A stretch of DNA of 64,000 bases from the NCBI GenBank assembly GCA_015501055.1, contig JADNYV010000158.1, positions 23,223 through 87,222 on the forward strand, read 5' to 3'. Below the pieces are notes generated by a model, which was not told the DNA's origin, made no database searches, and saw nothing but the letters and a program-made list of their open reading frames with translations. A program made the translations under genes and the position numbers. Numbering within the stretch: the first letter of the stretch is position 1; every line of letters starts with the position of its first letter. Origin of the DNA: Mucidula mucida. Lineage: Eukaryota; Basidiomycota; Agaricomycetes; Agaricales; Physalacriaceae. Shown here piece by piece: positions 34,196-45,049 of the stretch.

Positions 34196-36515
34196 GTTCC
34201 ATTCTGCGCCAGAGTCGCTCCATGAGGGCCGCAGAGGGTAGTGTGACGTCAAGGGGTTTGGTGTCAGGCAGTGGCATGGGTTGGAATAGATGTGATGGAA
34301 ATTGCGACATGGGGACTTCAATGCGAGCAAGCGCGGGTGGCTTCGGCTTGTTCGGATATTGTTGGTGGAAATCGCTGATAGCTTCGTCGGCATTCTTGAG
34401 ATTGCATGCCGGTTCCCATGTCTGTCGTGTGTGTCATAACCCTTCCAGTGAACCTTGTATTGAAAACCCCCGCGGTACTTCCGGGAATTAACCACTTTCT
34501 CAACCTCCCATTCCGGTTCGGCTCCTTCCAGCATAGGTGGTGGACGCGTGTCTTGGGGTTGTGTCGGAAATTGGGGCTCGTGGTAAGGCGTCAACAGGGC
34601 CTCATTGAACACGGGATGGATGCTTTTCCACGTGTGAGAAATCTGGAGCTTGTAAGAGCTCGTCCCGACTTTCTTGATCACTTTGAACGGCCCGAAGCGT
34701 TTGTCATCGAGCTTCTTCATTGGTCGATCCGTGCTGAGATTCGTCCCTTCCAGCCATACTTTGTCGCCTTCCTTGTACTCCACTGCCTCTGTCCGTTTCC
34801 TGTCATAAAACCGTTTCATATCTTCTTTGGCCATCTTCAATGCCGACCCCACTTCGTCCCATGTTTTCCTCATGCCGTCGGCAAACTCCTGCGCAGTCTC
34901 ATTTCTCGATGCCGTTTTCGGGGCGGTGCCTTTGTAGGGTGTCTGCCCATGTCTGCAAAGAACGGAGTGACTTTAGTTGCCGAGTGTACCCAATCATTGT
35001 AAACAAATTCGGCAGAGGGTAGCCATTCGTGCCAGTCGTTCTGATGGTAGTTGACAAATAACCGTAAAAAATGTTCTATCTCTTGGTTCAGCCGTTCCGT
35101 CTGCCCATTTGCCTGTGGATGATATGCCGTTGTAAAGTTTCCTTGTATGCCCAACAACCGGTACAACTCCTTCATGAAACGCGAGTGGTATTGTGGACCA
35201 CGATCATGTATCATCTGTCGTGGCATCCCATGTATGGGGAAAATGCAATCACAGTAAATGCGGGCCATGCCTTCTGACGTCAGAGTGGTGTGTGTCGGTA
35301 TGATGCGTAATCGCTTTGTGAAATGGTCCACAAACGTGCTGATCGCGTTGTATCCTCCTGATTCCTGCAGTTCTCCAATCATGTCCGTCCCTACTATCTC
35401 CCATGGCTCGCTTGGCACATCAATAGGATGAAGAGGTGCAGTCGGCTTCGTGCGATGCGACTTGGTGACCTGGCATTTTTGACACCCTTCCACGTATTCC
35501 CGGACGTCTCGGCTGATTCCTGGCCACCAATAGGTGCGTGTGATCAGCTCGAGGGTCTTGTATCGTCCGGGATGCCCTGCAAGCTGTGCATCATGGTGCA
35601 TTCCAATAACTCTTCCCCGCAATTCCTTGTCCTTCGGTATGTAAATACAATCCTTCCACATAATAAGTCCATTTTCCTTCTCTTCCCATCCTTTTTCTTT
35701 GTTTTCTAATGCTTTTTGTATGTATCTGTCTTTGTTTCCTTTTCTTTGTTTGATTTTGTTAAGTAATTCGTCCTCCGGTGTATCTACTGTATGTAAAGAA
35801 AATTGAATTTGTGAAATAAAAAACTCCGGCTTGAGCAAAACAATGTTTTCGTTATCTTTTTCCCCCTTCTCAAGGCCTGTCATCCTTGACAAGGCATCAG
35901 CTTTTCCCATCGTCTTGCCCGGCTTGTGAATCATCTGTATGTCATACTCTGCCAACTCCGTAACCCATCTCGCCTGCCTCCGATTCAACTTCTGTGGCTT
36001 CCGGAAGTACTGGAGGTTTTGATGATCCGTAAATACCTCCACCGTTTCCTTTGCTCCAAGGAGATATTGTCTCCAGTCGTCAATCGAGTCCATAATAGCC
36101 ATCATCTCTTTGTTGTAGATCTCATAATTGCGCTCTACTTTGTTCAGTGCGCGAGACCGAAAGGCTACTGGTCTCCATTTTCCGTCCACCAACTGGGAAA
36201 GAACCGCCCCGTTCGCATAGTTCGAGGAGTCTGCCTCAACTCAAAACTTGCCGTCGTTGTGTGGTACGATCAGAACGGGTTCTTCCGTCATCCTCCGCTT
36301 CAGCATCCATGCTCTCAAAATTCCCACTGCTCTCGATACGTCATCCTCTTTTAGCCGTTGTGCGATCCACTCGGGCATATTTGGCTCAAATCTTTCTTTC
36401 GCAGGTTTTGGTGGTAAAGTCGTCGATGATATTTTAGATGTTTCAGTACCCGTACTGTAAATAGATTCCGCATCTGACGACCCTTTCCTTGATGACTGCT
36501 CCGGCAGGACTGCGT
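34181..36515 (-). pseudogene. pol: Pol remnant, minus copy: RNase H, integrase, chromodomain; protease and RT deleted
   Basis: Same architecture and same internal deletion as the plus copy. It is better preserved: one 440-codon frame (36192-34870) spans RNase H ([20 protein letters not shown]), the HHCC zinc finger (EGCQKCQVTK) and the integrase core, and a second frame (34873-34181) holds the integrase C-terminus (KVWLEGTNLS) and the start of the chromodomain (PEWEVEKVVNSRKYRGGFQY). The two frames are separated by one missing C near 34939, where the plus copy has C4. The chromodomain is frame-shifted near 34445. It ends abruptly at the palindrome loop. The TGA at the RNase H start is shared with the plus copy, so both come from one already defective parent. 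Confidence 0.85.
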
Positions 36516-37445
36516 CTACTGCGGGAGCTTCGCAAAACCCAACTCTTCGGCCAGTTTCTTCTTCTCCTCGTCATTCATCTCGGTCCATAAACCCCGAATC
36601 GTCTGGGGTCGACCCTTCTTCGGACAGAACCTGCTGACGTGGCCGTGTTCGCCACAGCTGAAGCAAAGTCCTCTTCGACGTGCATTGTTGATGTCCATCG
36701 GCCTGCCGGCTCCTCCATAGGTAACACCGGTAGCATCTCGTCGTGTGATCGGCGTTGGAGGTGGGTTCGTAGGATTAGCTCTCAATGTAGCCACCTGCGG
36801 AGCTTGAGTCCGGACCTGCATGCCGGACCTCTTGCTCGCCGCCCGCCTTCTCCATAGCTGATCGATCTGAATGATCTGTGCCTTCCAATCCTTGTACTTC
36901 TTTGGCAACCCATCTCGGCTGCCATAGATCTGGTCGATGATCTTCTCGTTGACATTGGTCTCGAGAAGTCGCACGACAAATGTGTCATCCTTCGAGTATT
37001 CCGCCTGAGTAAGCAGGACCTCGAACTTCTGAAAGAAATCTTGAGCGGTGTCTTGCCCCTGGCGCAACCGTTCGATCTGATCTTGCGCATCTCGCGCGAG
37101 GTTGGAGTCCACAAATCGCTCCTTCAAGTTCTCCTTGAACTCAGTCCAAGAGACTGTCCATTCCTCTTCTTCCTCGTCGAAGTTCTGGTCCGAGTAGTTC
37201 TGGACCCATGCATCAACATGATCTCCTCGGATGTAGGAGAGAACAACATCAATCCTTTCGGAGTCCGATGTGAGGTTGTTCTTCTTGTCACGGATGTATG
37301 TGAACATTGATCGCCACCAGCTCTTGTACTTGGACTTGTCCCCGTCATAGTCATAAGGCTTGTTGACCAGGGATCGGCCTTTGGTTTCGTCATTGGCGTG
37401 ATGAGCGGGTGTGTGATGAGCGGCTTCGGGTGCTTCGTTGGACAT
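36516..37445 (-). CDS. gag: Retrotransposon Gag, minus copy
   Basis: 309 codons, same protein as the plus copy: capsid-type N-terminal part, basic linker and CCHC knuckle (CFSCGEHGHVSRFC). Intact reading frame. The untranslated leader lies at 37446-38030 and the primer-binding site at 38031-38042. Confidence 0.9.
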   Translation of the reverse strand: MSNEAPEAAHHTPAHHANDETKGRSLVNKPYDYDGDKSKYKSWWRSMFTYIRDKKNNLTSDSERIDVVLSYIRGDHVDAWVQNYSDQNFDEEEEEWTVSWTEFKENLKERFVDSNLARDAQDQIERLRQGQDTAQDFFQKFEVLLTQAEYSKDDTFVVRLLETNVNEKIIDQIYGSRDGLPKKYKDWKAQIIQIDQLWRRRAASKRSGMQVRTQAPQVATLRANPTNPPPTPITRRDATGVTYGGAGRPMDINNARRRGLCFSCGEHGHVSRFCPKKGRPQTIRGLWTEMNDEEKKKLAEELGFAKLPQ

Positions 37446-38030
37446 GATGGATCGGGGTGATGGGATCGGAGAGTGAAAGGGTGAAAGTGGGGATATGGGT
37501 GATGCGGATTTGGATGAAACGGGTGAGGGAATAGAGGTTTGGATGAATAGGGAGGGATTGCCTAGATCTGAAATAGAATCCAGGACTTGGTAGGGTGGGG
37601 AATGATGGTGTGTATCGTAAGGTAAGTAAGGTAGGTAAGTATCGTAACTGTCTACGCTATTTTACCGACTACTGACTATGTATCTACGGAGCCCAAGAGC
37701 TTGTCACAAGTTCGCAATTGCCCAGCCGACGTCCCTCTGGTGTGAGGTAAGCCGAAGTTTTCCTGGGAACGGGGGTTGACCCGTAAACAGCGCCCACTGA
37801 AGTGCAACTGCCAAAAGTTCGTTCTTGTGAGAGCGGCTACTTCCAGCACCCGAGGCAGTTATCTCTAACTGTTAGCCGGCGCTACTGGGACCAATACACA
37901 CGTATGCGGACGTGCGCTGGAATTAGGAATCCGTCGATCTGTAAACAGGGAAAGGGAACAGGGGAATGTGCGATGATCAAACAGCGAAGTGCTGATCGAC
38001 GATCAGGGATGTGTGGTAGGTGGTAGAAAG

Positions 38031-38042
38031 TAGTTCCGATCT
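38031..38042 (-). other. Primer-binding site of the minus copy
   Basis: Reverse complement of the PBS at 30318-30329, with the same pairing to the LTR's transcript start. See that entry for the self-priming reading. Confidence 0.65.
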
Positions 38043-38044
38043 TC

Positions 38045-38572
38045 TGTTAGCGACTGACTAAGCCACGAGACTCAACCAGGTACCCCAGCAAGAACTAAGG
38101 AAAGAAGCGTTTGCGTTCGTAAGACTAGGCTAGGCCAGGTGTATAAACGAGATCGGAACTAAAGTACAATGATACTACACTACTGCTTATATACTAGTAA
38201 GTCTGTGTTTGAGACTCCTTGTCCATACACGTTTCCACTAGGGATGCTCCACGCCCTTGACCCAGTGTGGTATGTTACTAGTCCGTGAAACCATTAAATA
38301 CGAATGGTAACTGCATGTAAGTAATAATACTGAAATGTCCATGTGTGCTACGAGTGTCGGCAGTGTGTATACAATAGGGAGTCCATGAGGTATCAGCATG
38401 TATGATGTCATCCATGTGTTGGACGTGTGTCCGACATGAGTACGGCTTCGGTAATGAAAAGGAGTATGATCGGTGACGAAACAGATGATGAAACAGTCCG
38501 TTGGTTGATAAGACAAGCCCCCCGATAAGATATGATAAGATTGAAAATGTGAAAATATGGCGATTCATAACA
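38045..38572 (-). repeat. 5' LTR of the minus-oriented element
   Basis: 528 bp, TGTTAGC...CATAACA on +, followed directly by TGAGA, the same five bases that precede the left LTR. Two differences from the plus-copy LTR and eight from the left LTR by my reading. Confidence 0.9.
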
Positions 38573-38577
38573 TGAGA

Positions 38578-41312
38578 TGTATGCCATGTTAAAATTCAAG
38601 AAAAGACGCGACAATAACACACTGCATGAAGGTAAAGTGTCCTATCCTGGCTCTGGTATCCCTGGAGAAGTTTTGGTATGTTGTCAGCATTTCGCGAAGC
38701 AGTCTTCCGCGGGACGACTTGGTTATAACTACACTTTGAAGTGTATGGAAGACTCATGACACATGGCAAGTGTATGAGGGGAGCAGATGTGAGAATATCT
38801 ACAACAAGAAAAGCAGTCCAGAATGGGAACACGAACCTTCTCAAGGTACATCGGCCACCGATTGCCTGTCACGCCGAGACACTAGTGCCTACTTGCATCG
38901 CAGACTGCTGTTGTTAGGGTTCTTTGGCGTTTCTGACCTGTATCTGTTACTGCAATGATGGGGAGAGGCTAAGCCGGCATCTTGCAAAAATAATGCCAAC
39001 AAATAAAGGAACATACTCGTGATCGCGACTCTGAAGTGTTTGACAATGCAGTCATGTACGCACTTCATTTTGATATTTCATCTGTTAACGAGCAACGACA
39101 CTAGTCAAAACTCCGACTGGTAAACAGATTCTACCAACTCACGAGCGCTGTGACCAGCAAACATTGACTTCGGTTGAAAATAAGGTGAACAAGCGGAGGC
39201 TTGTTCAGGGTCAATGCATCAATTGACGCGCTCACATCCTCGTTTCTCTTTGTATGGTTTCTCCTTTGTCTCTTTTTATATATATTCCCTGAGGGCGGTG
39301 AACGAGCTTCGTCTCTTCGCTCACCGCTCGCAGGTATGTTACATAAGGAATAGCCCGGGTAATACCGCGGGTAACGGCCTGACTCCGTCTACCCAACCCG
39401 CCAATACCGCATACCGGACCCACGGTATACGGGTACGGGTCGGTATACGGTATACCGCCGTATACCGTGACCCGTCAACTAAAGCTCACTCTATCATCCT
39501 CCTACAGTAACAACAACCTAGTATTGAGGTATTCTACTCGTTATCGCTGTCTGTAAGTATCGGACATGGTTACTATGCTTAGTTGTAGATAGGAGACAAG
39601 CTGACGGCTGTATGACTCGTAGATAGGACAAAATTTGATTTTCTAATACTGTACAGTTGTCCGCCACCTAACGATCATAGGAACAGCCATTTAAGGCAAG
39701 TTGGATGTGGCGGTGTCGGCGGTATACCGCGGTATGGGCGCTCGGATACCGTACCCGTCCCGCGGGTTACCCGACCCGTCATACCGTCGGCTACCCGCCA
39801 TACCGTGCTTTTCCTTAGGTACGTATACTTACGATACTAAAGTCTCTTCGCTCAGCGCTCGCAGTTCCGTCGTGTTAGAATACTTTTATTTCCCCACTCA
39901 CCTCCTCTAAACATTTTTCATACTACTTCTGTACTTCACTACATACTTCAGTACCTACCACTGTAGTTAGCTGGGGTTGTCCCCCTTCGGGCACCAGAGA
40001 ACCGGTCTTCCCACAATCTTACCTTGTTCCCAATCCATTGGCAGTCGTTTCCGCTCTCTCAAGTTCTCTCTCTCTCCTCCTCTCTTTCCCCGGCGGAGAC
40101 GTACGCATTGAGCCCCGTTGAAGCGAAGGTAAGCGACTTACTTTCTATTGAATAAATTCTCAACAGTAGTAGCTCCAACTGTGGCTTTGAGAGAACGACG
40201 CCAAATCCACTCAATTGCTGTGCTATTGTATGTAAGCCACGCCGCAGGCTCAGATCTCAGATGCTGGAGTCCGCCATACTCTAGAGATCTGTAAGCAAAT
40301 CGATTTTGATGCTAATTGGCATTAGGAAGTTTCTCTCCTCGCGTTCACGATGTTGCGAAGTCTCGCAAACTTGTTTCCGACCAAGGCTTATCCTTCTGTT
40401 GCGCATTACTGTGCCCTCTTCTCAGACGAACAAAAAGGAGTCGTCCTGCAAGGATCACCACACTACCCCATCGTTACTTCTGAAGCCACTTCGTAGATTC
40501 CAGGACTTACTTCTTGCCAACTGAACTCGTCGCCTGTAATATAGTTCTGACATCTCTCAACAAGTCCTCGTCCATGCTCACGTCCGACCATGGCATTTCG
40601 AACGAGACGGTTACATCGGTCTAGGTCGACCCCGGATGTGCCAAATTGCTTCCTTCGAAGAGGTGATCCGACGCACTCACCTCCTTAGACTTTCATTTAG
40701 GCTTATCATCTCTCGTCCAGTACGTCAATCCTATCATGATGGATTCACTTACCGGTAACTCACCTCCTCTCCGCTAGGGCTCTTGTTCGCAGGAGCAGTT
40801 CAACTGCCACAGCTACTAGGGCTTTCGAGAACCGTCCTGATTGCTGCGTCTAGGTCATCTCTACGCTTCTCAGACTCATCCTTCATGCGACTTATCCCGA
40901 CAGACGTTGACTGCCTTGACAGGAGGCGTTCTCTTCCATGAATCACTAAGCCTCCGCTCAGGACCTTTCAATAAGGTCTGCGCTAGTAGCCCTTCTCTCG
41001 AAATCACATAGCAGTGCCCAAGATCTAGATTCCTAGATATTAGTCAACTATGTGTTTGGTGGTTCTCTTGCGGATTGACATGTGCAATGCTGTTCGCGAA
41101 CGCATAACCGACCTGGCTCAGAAGCAGTGCGAGGAACGGGATGCCCGGCGCAGCGGAAACCAGCGGAAACAGGGCTGCGCGATAAGTTGTACGGCATCCA
41201 GATTTGATAAGCCACGCTTCATACATATACAGCCGCGCTGAACGTGCTTTGTTCTTCTTTCGTGCGTTCCCTACGCCCACCCCCTTCCTTTGTACCGGCA
41301 TCCACTCCCCTA
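38578..41312. other. Gene-poor region, right flank of the retroelement
   Basis: No gene is supported. It holds the GGTATACC-rich repeat at 39308-39865 (listed separately) and a pyrimidine-rich stretch at 40060-40100. Hyphal genes or their fragments are not recognisable between 40100 and 41300. Confidence 0.4.
39308..39865. repeat. GC-rich GGTATACC/ACCCG repeat pair, possible non-autonomous DNA transposon
   Basis: Two clusters (39350-39480 and 39715-39815) are built from short inverted words such as CGGTATACCG, ACCCGCGGGT, GGGTACGGG and CATACCG. Outside them sits a direct repeat, GTCTCTTCGCTCACCGCTCGCAG (39312) and GTCTCTTCGCTCAGCGCTCGCAG (39843). Such subterminal motif clusters are typical of hAT-type elements in fungi, but I find no clear 8-bp target duplication and no transposase. 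The repeat is seen, the class is a guess. Confidence 0.45.
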
Positions 41313-41629
41313 ATGGGCGACACCGAGGTCGTCTTGCAAGCTCCCGCGCCCATCCACGACCAGGCCACCCTCTCTGCAGCCATTGCTAATTTCAAGCCGA
41401 CGCCGAAAGAGGTGATTAGCGGCATCGCGCCTCATGTCTTTGATGACAGGCGGGTGAGGCGCCGGCGGAACTCTACTGGGCGCCCACGAAGACGACCGAG
41501 CACGGGCCAAGCCTGCGAGCTGCGCCGTCCACGGACGTCAGCCGAAACTCCATCCCACTGCGGATATCTGCCATTATCACTGTCGAAGAATTGCAGTCGC
41601 AAGACGACATACGTACGGCTTTATCGTGA
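41313..41629 (+). CDS. Hypothetical small protein with one frame break
   Basis: Not recognised. ATG 41313 opens a frame with normal coding character (DTEVVLQAPAPIHDQATLSA, FKPTPKEVISGIAPHVFDD). Near 41445-41458 the coding signal steps back by one base and continues as APAELYWAPTKTTEHGP, IPLRISAIITVEELQ and then TGA at 41627-41629. About 105 residues. A further exon could follow. The same kind of break recurs in several genes of this window. Confidence 0.45.
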
Positions 41630-42424
41630 TGCTTTGCATCCAAACTAATGTGGAATCTAGTACAGCACCGCAGATCCAGTGTTATCCTCCCAGATTCGCC
41701 ATCCTTGCCTCAAAAATCACGGAAACCGAAACGAATATTTACTATACGAATAAACTCGCTCAAGTTCGTGATCAAACCCTCTCCATCAACGCCTTCTGAC
41801 CTTGCCTTCAGAGCCTTCGCCACGAAATTTAGGTCAGCTTCCGTTCCTATCTCTGCTCGACCGGGCCATTGATCTTTCCGTCTGCCCAGATCTCCACGAC
41901 TTTAGACCATTCACTGCTGTATCATCATCACAACCTTGACGGACGGTTACCGTCGATAATACCCCCTTATCATATACTTTATTATTCTCCCGCGAACTAG
42001 CTGCGATGTGGCATTCCAACGGCATTCATTTATTACCAGATCGTGGCGTCAACGTTCGATAAGGTTCCGCGGAGGTAGATTTGTGGAAGGTCAGATCTTG
42101 ATGGACTGCCTACTCGGTTTCGCCTGCGCGCGCCGCCTCTAGCATGAGGATTAGAAGTTGTTTGATTGCGCGAGGAGAGCCTCATCACCAATCCCTTCTG
42201 GACCTTCGCTCCCCGAAACTGGTATGAACGGCGGATAGCCTCCATTAAGTCCTCGGTCATGGTGGGGCCTGTGCAGTATGTGCACCGTCCACTAAGCTCT
42301 CTATATATTGCACTTGAATTGACTTTTTGGACGCCTGTACCCAGCTCATCTACATACGCTAAATGTATAGCTCACTGGGGGGCGGAACGTTCAACGAGCA
42401 TCATCGTTTATCGTCTCGCAAGAC
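41630..42424. other. Intergenic; nothing recognised
   Basis: Short ORFs only. A possible TATA-like CTATATATTG lies at about 42300, ~125 bp before the small secreted protein gene. Confidence 0.35.
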
Positions 42425-42667
42425 ATGGAGACGAGCGTTTTAGTTCTTCTGCTCGCGGTCCTTGGTGATTTGGTTGCATCAGCGAGACCGAACTTCAAGC
42501 AGCATTGGCACGGTCATCATCGATATCTAGATGGTTCTGAGAGTCCGAACGTTTGCATTGTAAGAATCAACGATCCGTGTGATTGCCCATCTTGGCCGCA
42601 GCAAGGTCTCTATCTAACGCGCAATACCGATGGTACCGAGCCGAGTCCTCAATTGTCGTCCGAGTGA
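42425..42667 (+). CDS. Small secreted protein candidate
   Basis: 80 codons: an N-terminal hydrophobic signal-like segment (ETSVLVLLLAVLGDLVASA, predicted cleavage after residue ~21) followed by a short His-rich part (QHWHGHHRY) and three cysteines in NVCIVRINDPCDCPSW. No family recognised. Length, signal peptide and cysteines fit the many small secreted proteins of basidiomycetes, but chance is possible and a downstream exon cannot be excluded. Confidence 0.4.
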   Translation: METSVLVLLLAVLGDLVASARPNFKQHWHGHHRYLDGSESPNVCIVRINDPCDCPSWPQQGLYLTRNTDGTEPSPQLSSE

Positions 42668-43116
42668 CTTCTGCTGCGGAGCCTTTCGTAGGAAGTCGCG
42701 CAGCGGCGCTCCCTGGTAAACAACCATCTGAGTAGTATATAACTTGTAACCAAGATGCATTCACTCACGTCCATCACCGTTGTAAGCGTTCTACCACACT
42801 GAGTTTTCTCATCGGTCTACAACCAATAGCCAAAAGAAATGATTGCAGATTCAGCGCGAGTGCTCACAACTGCGCAGTCAAGGAGGACGGCGAAATTACC
42901 CTTGGTACTCCGACCCATGAGTCACCGCAAAGTTCAAGGACTGCGATCGCAGTCAAAGCACTAGGCGACCTTCAGCTCTGGGATAGGTTCCTGTCCTCTG
43001 AATCAACAACAGAGTCATAGATTTCAGAGGGTTATACTGCGGTGCCGCATCGTTGAGTTATTTAAAAGCACAAGGAGCAGACTCGGACAATCCAAGCGCA
43101 TTGAATCCACGCCAAC
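42668..43116. other. Intergenic; nothing recognised
   Basis: A possible 5' region of the Ser-rich gene. No other signal. Confidence 0.3.
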
Positions 43117-43457
43117 ATGTCTACCACGCAATCCAACGAGTCCACCACATCCTTCTCGTCGACAGCACCGTTTTTGCAGTCTTCCCAAACGTCATCCTCG
43201 TCGAAACACTCGAAGTCCTTGTTCAAAAAGTTATCTTCCTCGAAATACACATCCACCCCCGCCTCCAAATTGGCTTCTTCCTCCCCCTCCTCCAAGCCCG
43301 ATGCCAAGTCAGAGGAGGAGTCGAGTCCAAAATCAAAGTCCAATCCCCGGCGTCTGCGAGTGCTGCCCTCGACAAGGACTTCGCCACTCTCGACGCGCTC
43401 ATGAACAAGTACGGGACTGGCTTCACTGCCTCGCCGATGGCTGGGAGAGGGTTCTAG
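43117..43457 (+). CDS. Ser/Lys-rich small protein with one frame break
   Basis: ATG 43117 opens a Ser/Thr/Lys-rich disordered segment (STTQSNESTTSFSST, HSKSLFKKLSSSKYTS). At the C4 run 43345-43348 the coding signal moves back one base and continues in the overlapping frame with a more ordered tail, ASASAALDKDFATLDALMNKYGTGFTASP, whose last motif looks conserved. It stops at TAG 43455-43457. About 113 residues, function unknown. A C5 run would keep one frame, so either a base is missing or the gene is broken. Confidence 0.45.
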
Positions 43458-44475
43458 AGAAAAGGACTGAAACGGCAAAGGACGAGGAAAGTGCGCGTGG
43501 CTGGAGGATCTGATGGTTGCAGAGCGTTGAGTGAGTTGTGGAGAACATGGAGGAAACGAAGAGGGTCCAAGAAGTCAAGCTTGTAGACGCGCCGGATCGT
43601 ATACATTCTAATGCAGCCCTTCTACGGCAGGAATCAAGGAAAAAGAACCACATCCGATTGGAAAGGTATACAGTAGAGTCCGAGTCGACAACTCTCCGCT
43701 TCCTGCAGCCTGGGCTGTAAGTATGATAAGGTGTTAGCGGCGGATTAACTTAACAGTTATCCCAAAGACCTTGTAAAGCAAAGTCGTCACTAAACGCCAC
43801 TACAGTGGTGACACTTATAGTGGCGGCCTTTACCCCACCTGCCCAAACATCAATCGCTTGGGCGTCTCAAATCCGATGTCGAAGCGGCGGTGCCCACATG
43901 ACGGATGAGAACGCTGGCGCGATATAGTATTCTGACCGCATAAGCTGAGTAAATTTGTCGTTTTGTCGTTTTGGTTCAACCTGAAAAAGAAAGTACTCAG
44001 CATGTTGAATCGGTCAAGAACTGTGAGGTCACCTTGGAAATACCACCAAATAGTGCGGCGTAGAGGAGACCGCAGTGGTAGCAGGGCAGTAGTGTTCAAA
44101 GCTCCTGCAAAGCAGTGTCTATTAAAGTGTCAATGCGTCAAGCCGTATTAACGACGTTTCCCTAATCTCCGGAAAACCATCGTGTGCTAATCACCATAGT
44201 GCTTCGCTGCTCTTGAGACGGAGAGACAGCCTTACCAATTTACCAATGGATGCCAGAGGATTCGAAGAAGTCAGGCCAGGAGAACGGGTAGGGAGAAGAA
44301 GAGGAAGCACACGACTCCCGCACATGGACCAACAGACATTTTCTGACGCATGCCAAGCATAGGACCAAGACGGGTTTGGGTACCATAATATCATCTAGAA
44401 GTAAGTACAAGTCACCGGCAGCGGCCGATATTCGGGTATTGTAGAATTGTCATGTCCAAATAACAGAAAGGATAA
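43458..44475. other. Intergenic; nothing recognised
   Basis: Contains the 3' flank of the minus-strand gene ending at 44476. No further feature is supported. Confidence 0.35.
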
Positions 44476-45049
44476 CTAATGCGCACGTTCCGACGATGGA
44501 CTGCGGATATGGGGAGGATGCCCAGGCTGAAGAGAGGGAGGTGGTCCCTGCGCAGAAGGCGAACGTCCATGTCCCTCTTGTCCCGACGGCCCACGACTGT
44601 GACCATCTTGCAAAGAAGGGGAAGTTACGCCGTAAGGCGGTGGAGGTGATCTGACGTCCCGAGGCGGGTGATTACCGCCCTCCGATAGTTGGCTGGGATG
44701 GGGAAGGGCATTACGTGGATAGGAAGCGCCGTTGGGGGGTTGGGACGGGTCTGGTGGGCGCATGCGGTCAGGCCGACGGTACGGATGGTTGGTGTCCGCC
44801 ATGGGATACACGATTTCGTCGTCGTCTTCAACGTCTTTGGATTTCTTGCCACTAACTGGAATGCAAGAGGATATGTCAGAGACGGGCCCATATTCTTATG
44901 ATAAAATAACGCACAGCAACCAGCTAAGCATGGTATTCGACCAAAAGCCGAGGCTGAAAGGGAATGAGTGGATGCGTATATGTAGGCGCATTCAACATAC
45001 CAAGGCAGACACAACAGCAGCAACAAAAGCAACAGTCACTAGTATCCAT
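44476..45049 (-). CDS. Cys-cluster / Pro-rich hypothetical protein
   Basis: Proposed exon 1 is 45001-45049 and encodes 16 residues with eight cysteines in ten positions (DCCFCCCCCVC). After a 145-nt intron (44856-45000, GTATGT...CCAG) exon 2 (44476-44855) gives GKKSKDVEDDDEIVYP, an acidic patch, then a Pro/Ser/His-rich tail with repeated PP, GHSRGPSGQEGHGRSPS and a C-terminal SERAH. An alternative with a 9-nt middle exon is possible. The cysteine cluster resembles palmitoylated or CYSTM-like membrane-anchoring modules, so a membrane-tethered adaptor is one reading; this is inference. Confidence 0.5.

Larger units (their letters stand above)
29243..38577. mobile_element. Composite Ty3/gypsy LTR retroelement, two inverted copies, palindromic
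   Basis: Order on +: TSD TGAGA (29243-29247); LTR in minus orientation (29248-29775); 12 nt of reversed polypurine tract (29776-29787); a plus-oriented element (LTR 29788-30315, gag, pol remnant, polypurine tract 34167-34178, first 17 nt of a 3' LTR to 34195); a minus-oriented element (pol remnant, gag, LTR 38045-38572); TSD TGAGA (38573-38577). The plus copy (29788-34156) and the minus copy (34196-38572) are near-identical inverted arms of about 4.37 kb with a 39-nt loop (34157-34195). The simplest reading is a minus element that inserted with a 5-bp duplication and was later interrupted at its polypurine tract by an inverted copy that lacks its own 3' LTR and target duplication. Both copies lack protease and reverse transcriptase, so neither is autonomous. 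Confidence 0.9.

Noticed and set aside
30914..37445. Antisense and alternate-frame ORFs across both gag genes (for example 31245-31577, 36782-37114)
   Set aside because: Shadows of the gag frame; identical in both copies and of skewed composition.
29248..38572. Conserved 92-96-codon ORFs inside the LTRs
   Set aside because: They recur only because the three LTRs are near-identical; they cross the TATA and transcription-start region and look like no protein family.
29243..38577. Palindrome as a simple sequencing fold-back artefact
   Set aside because: The outer ends coincide exactly with LTR termini and a matching TGAGA duplication, and the arms differ by substitutions as well as indels; an artefact would turn at an arbitrary site. 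Long-read confirmation is still needed.
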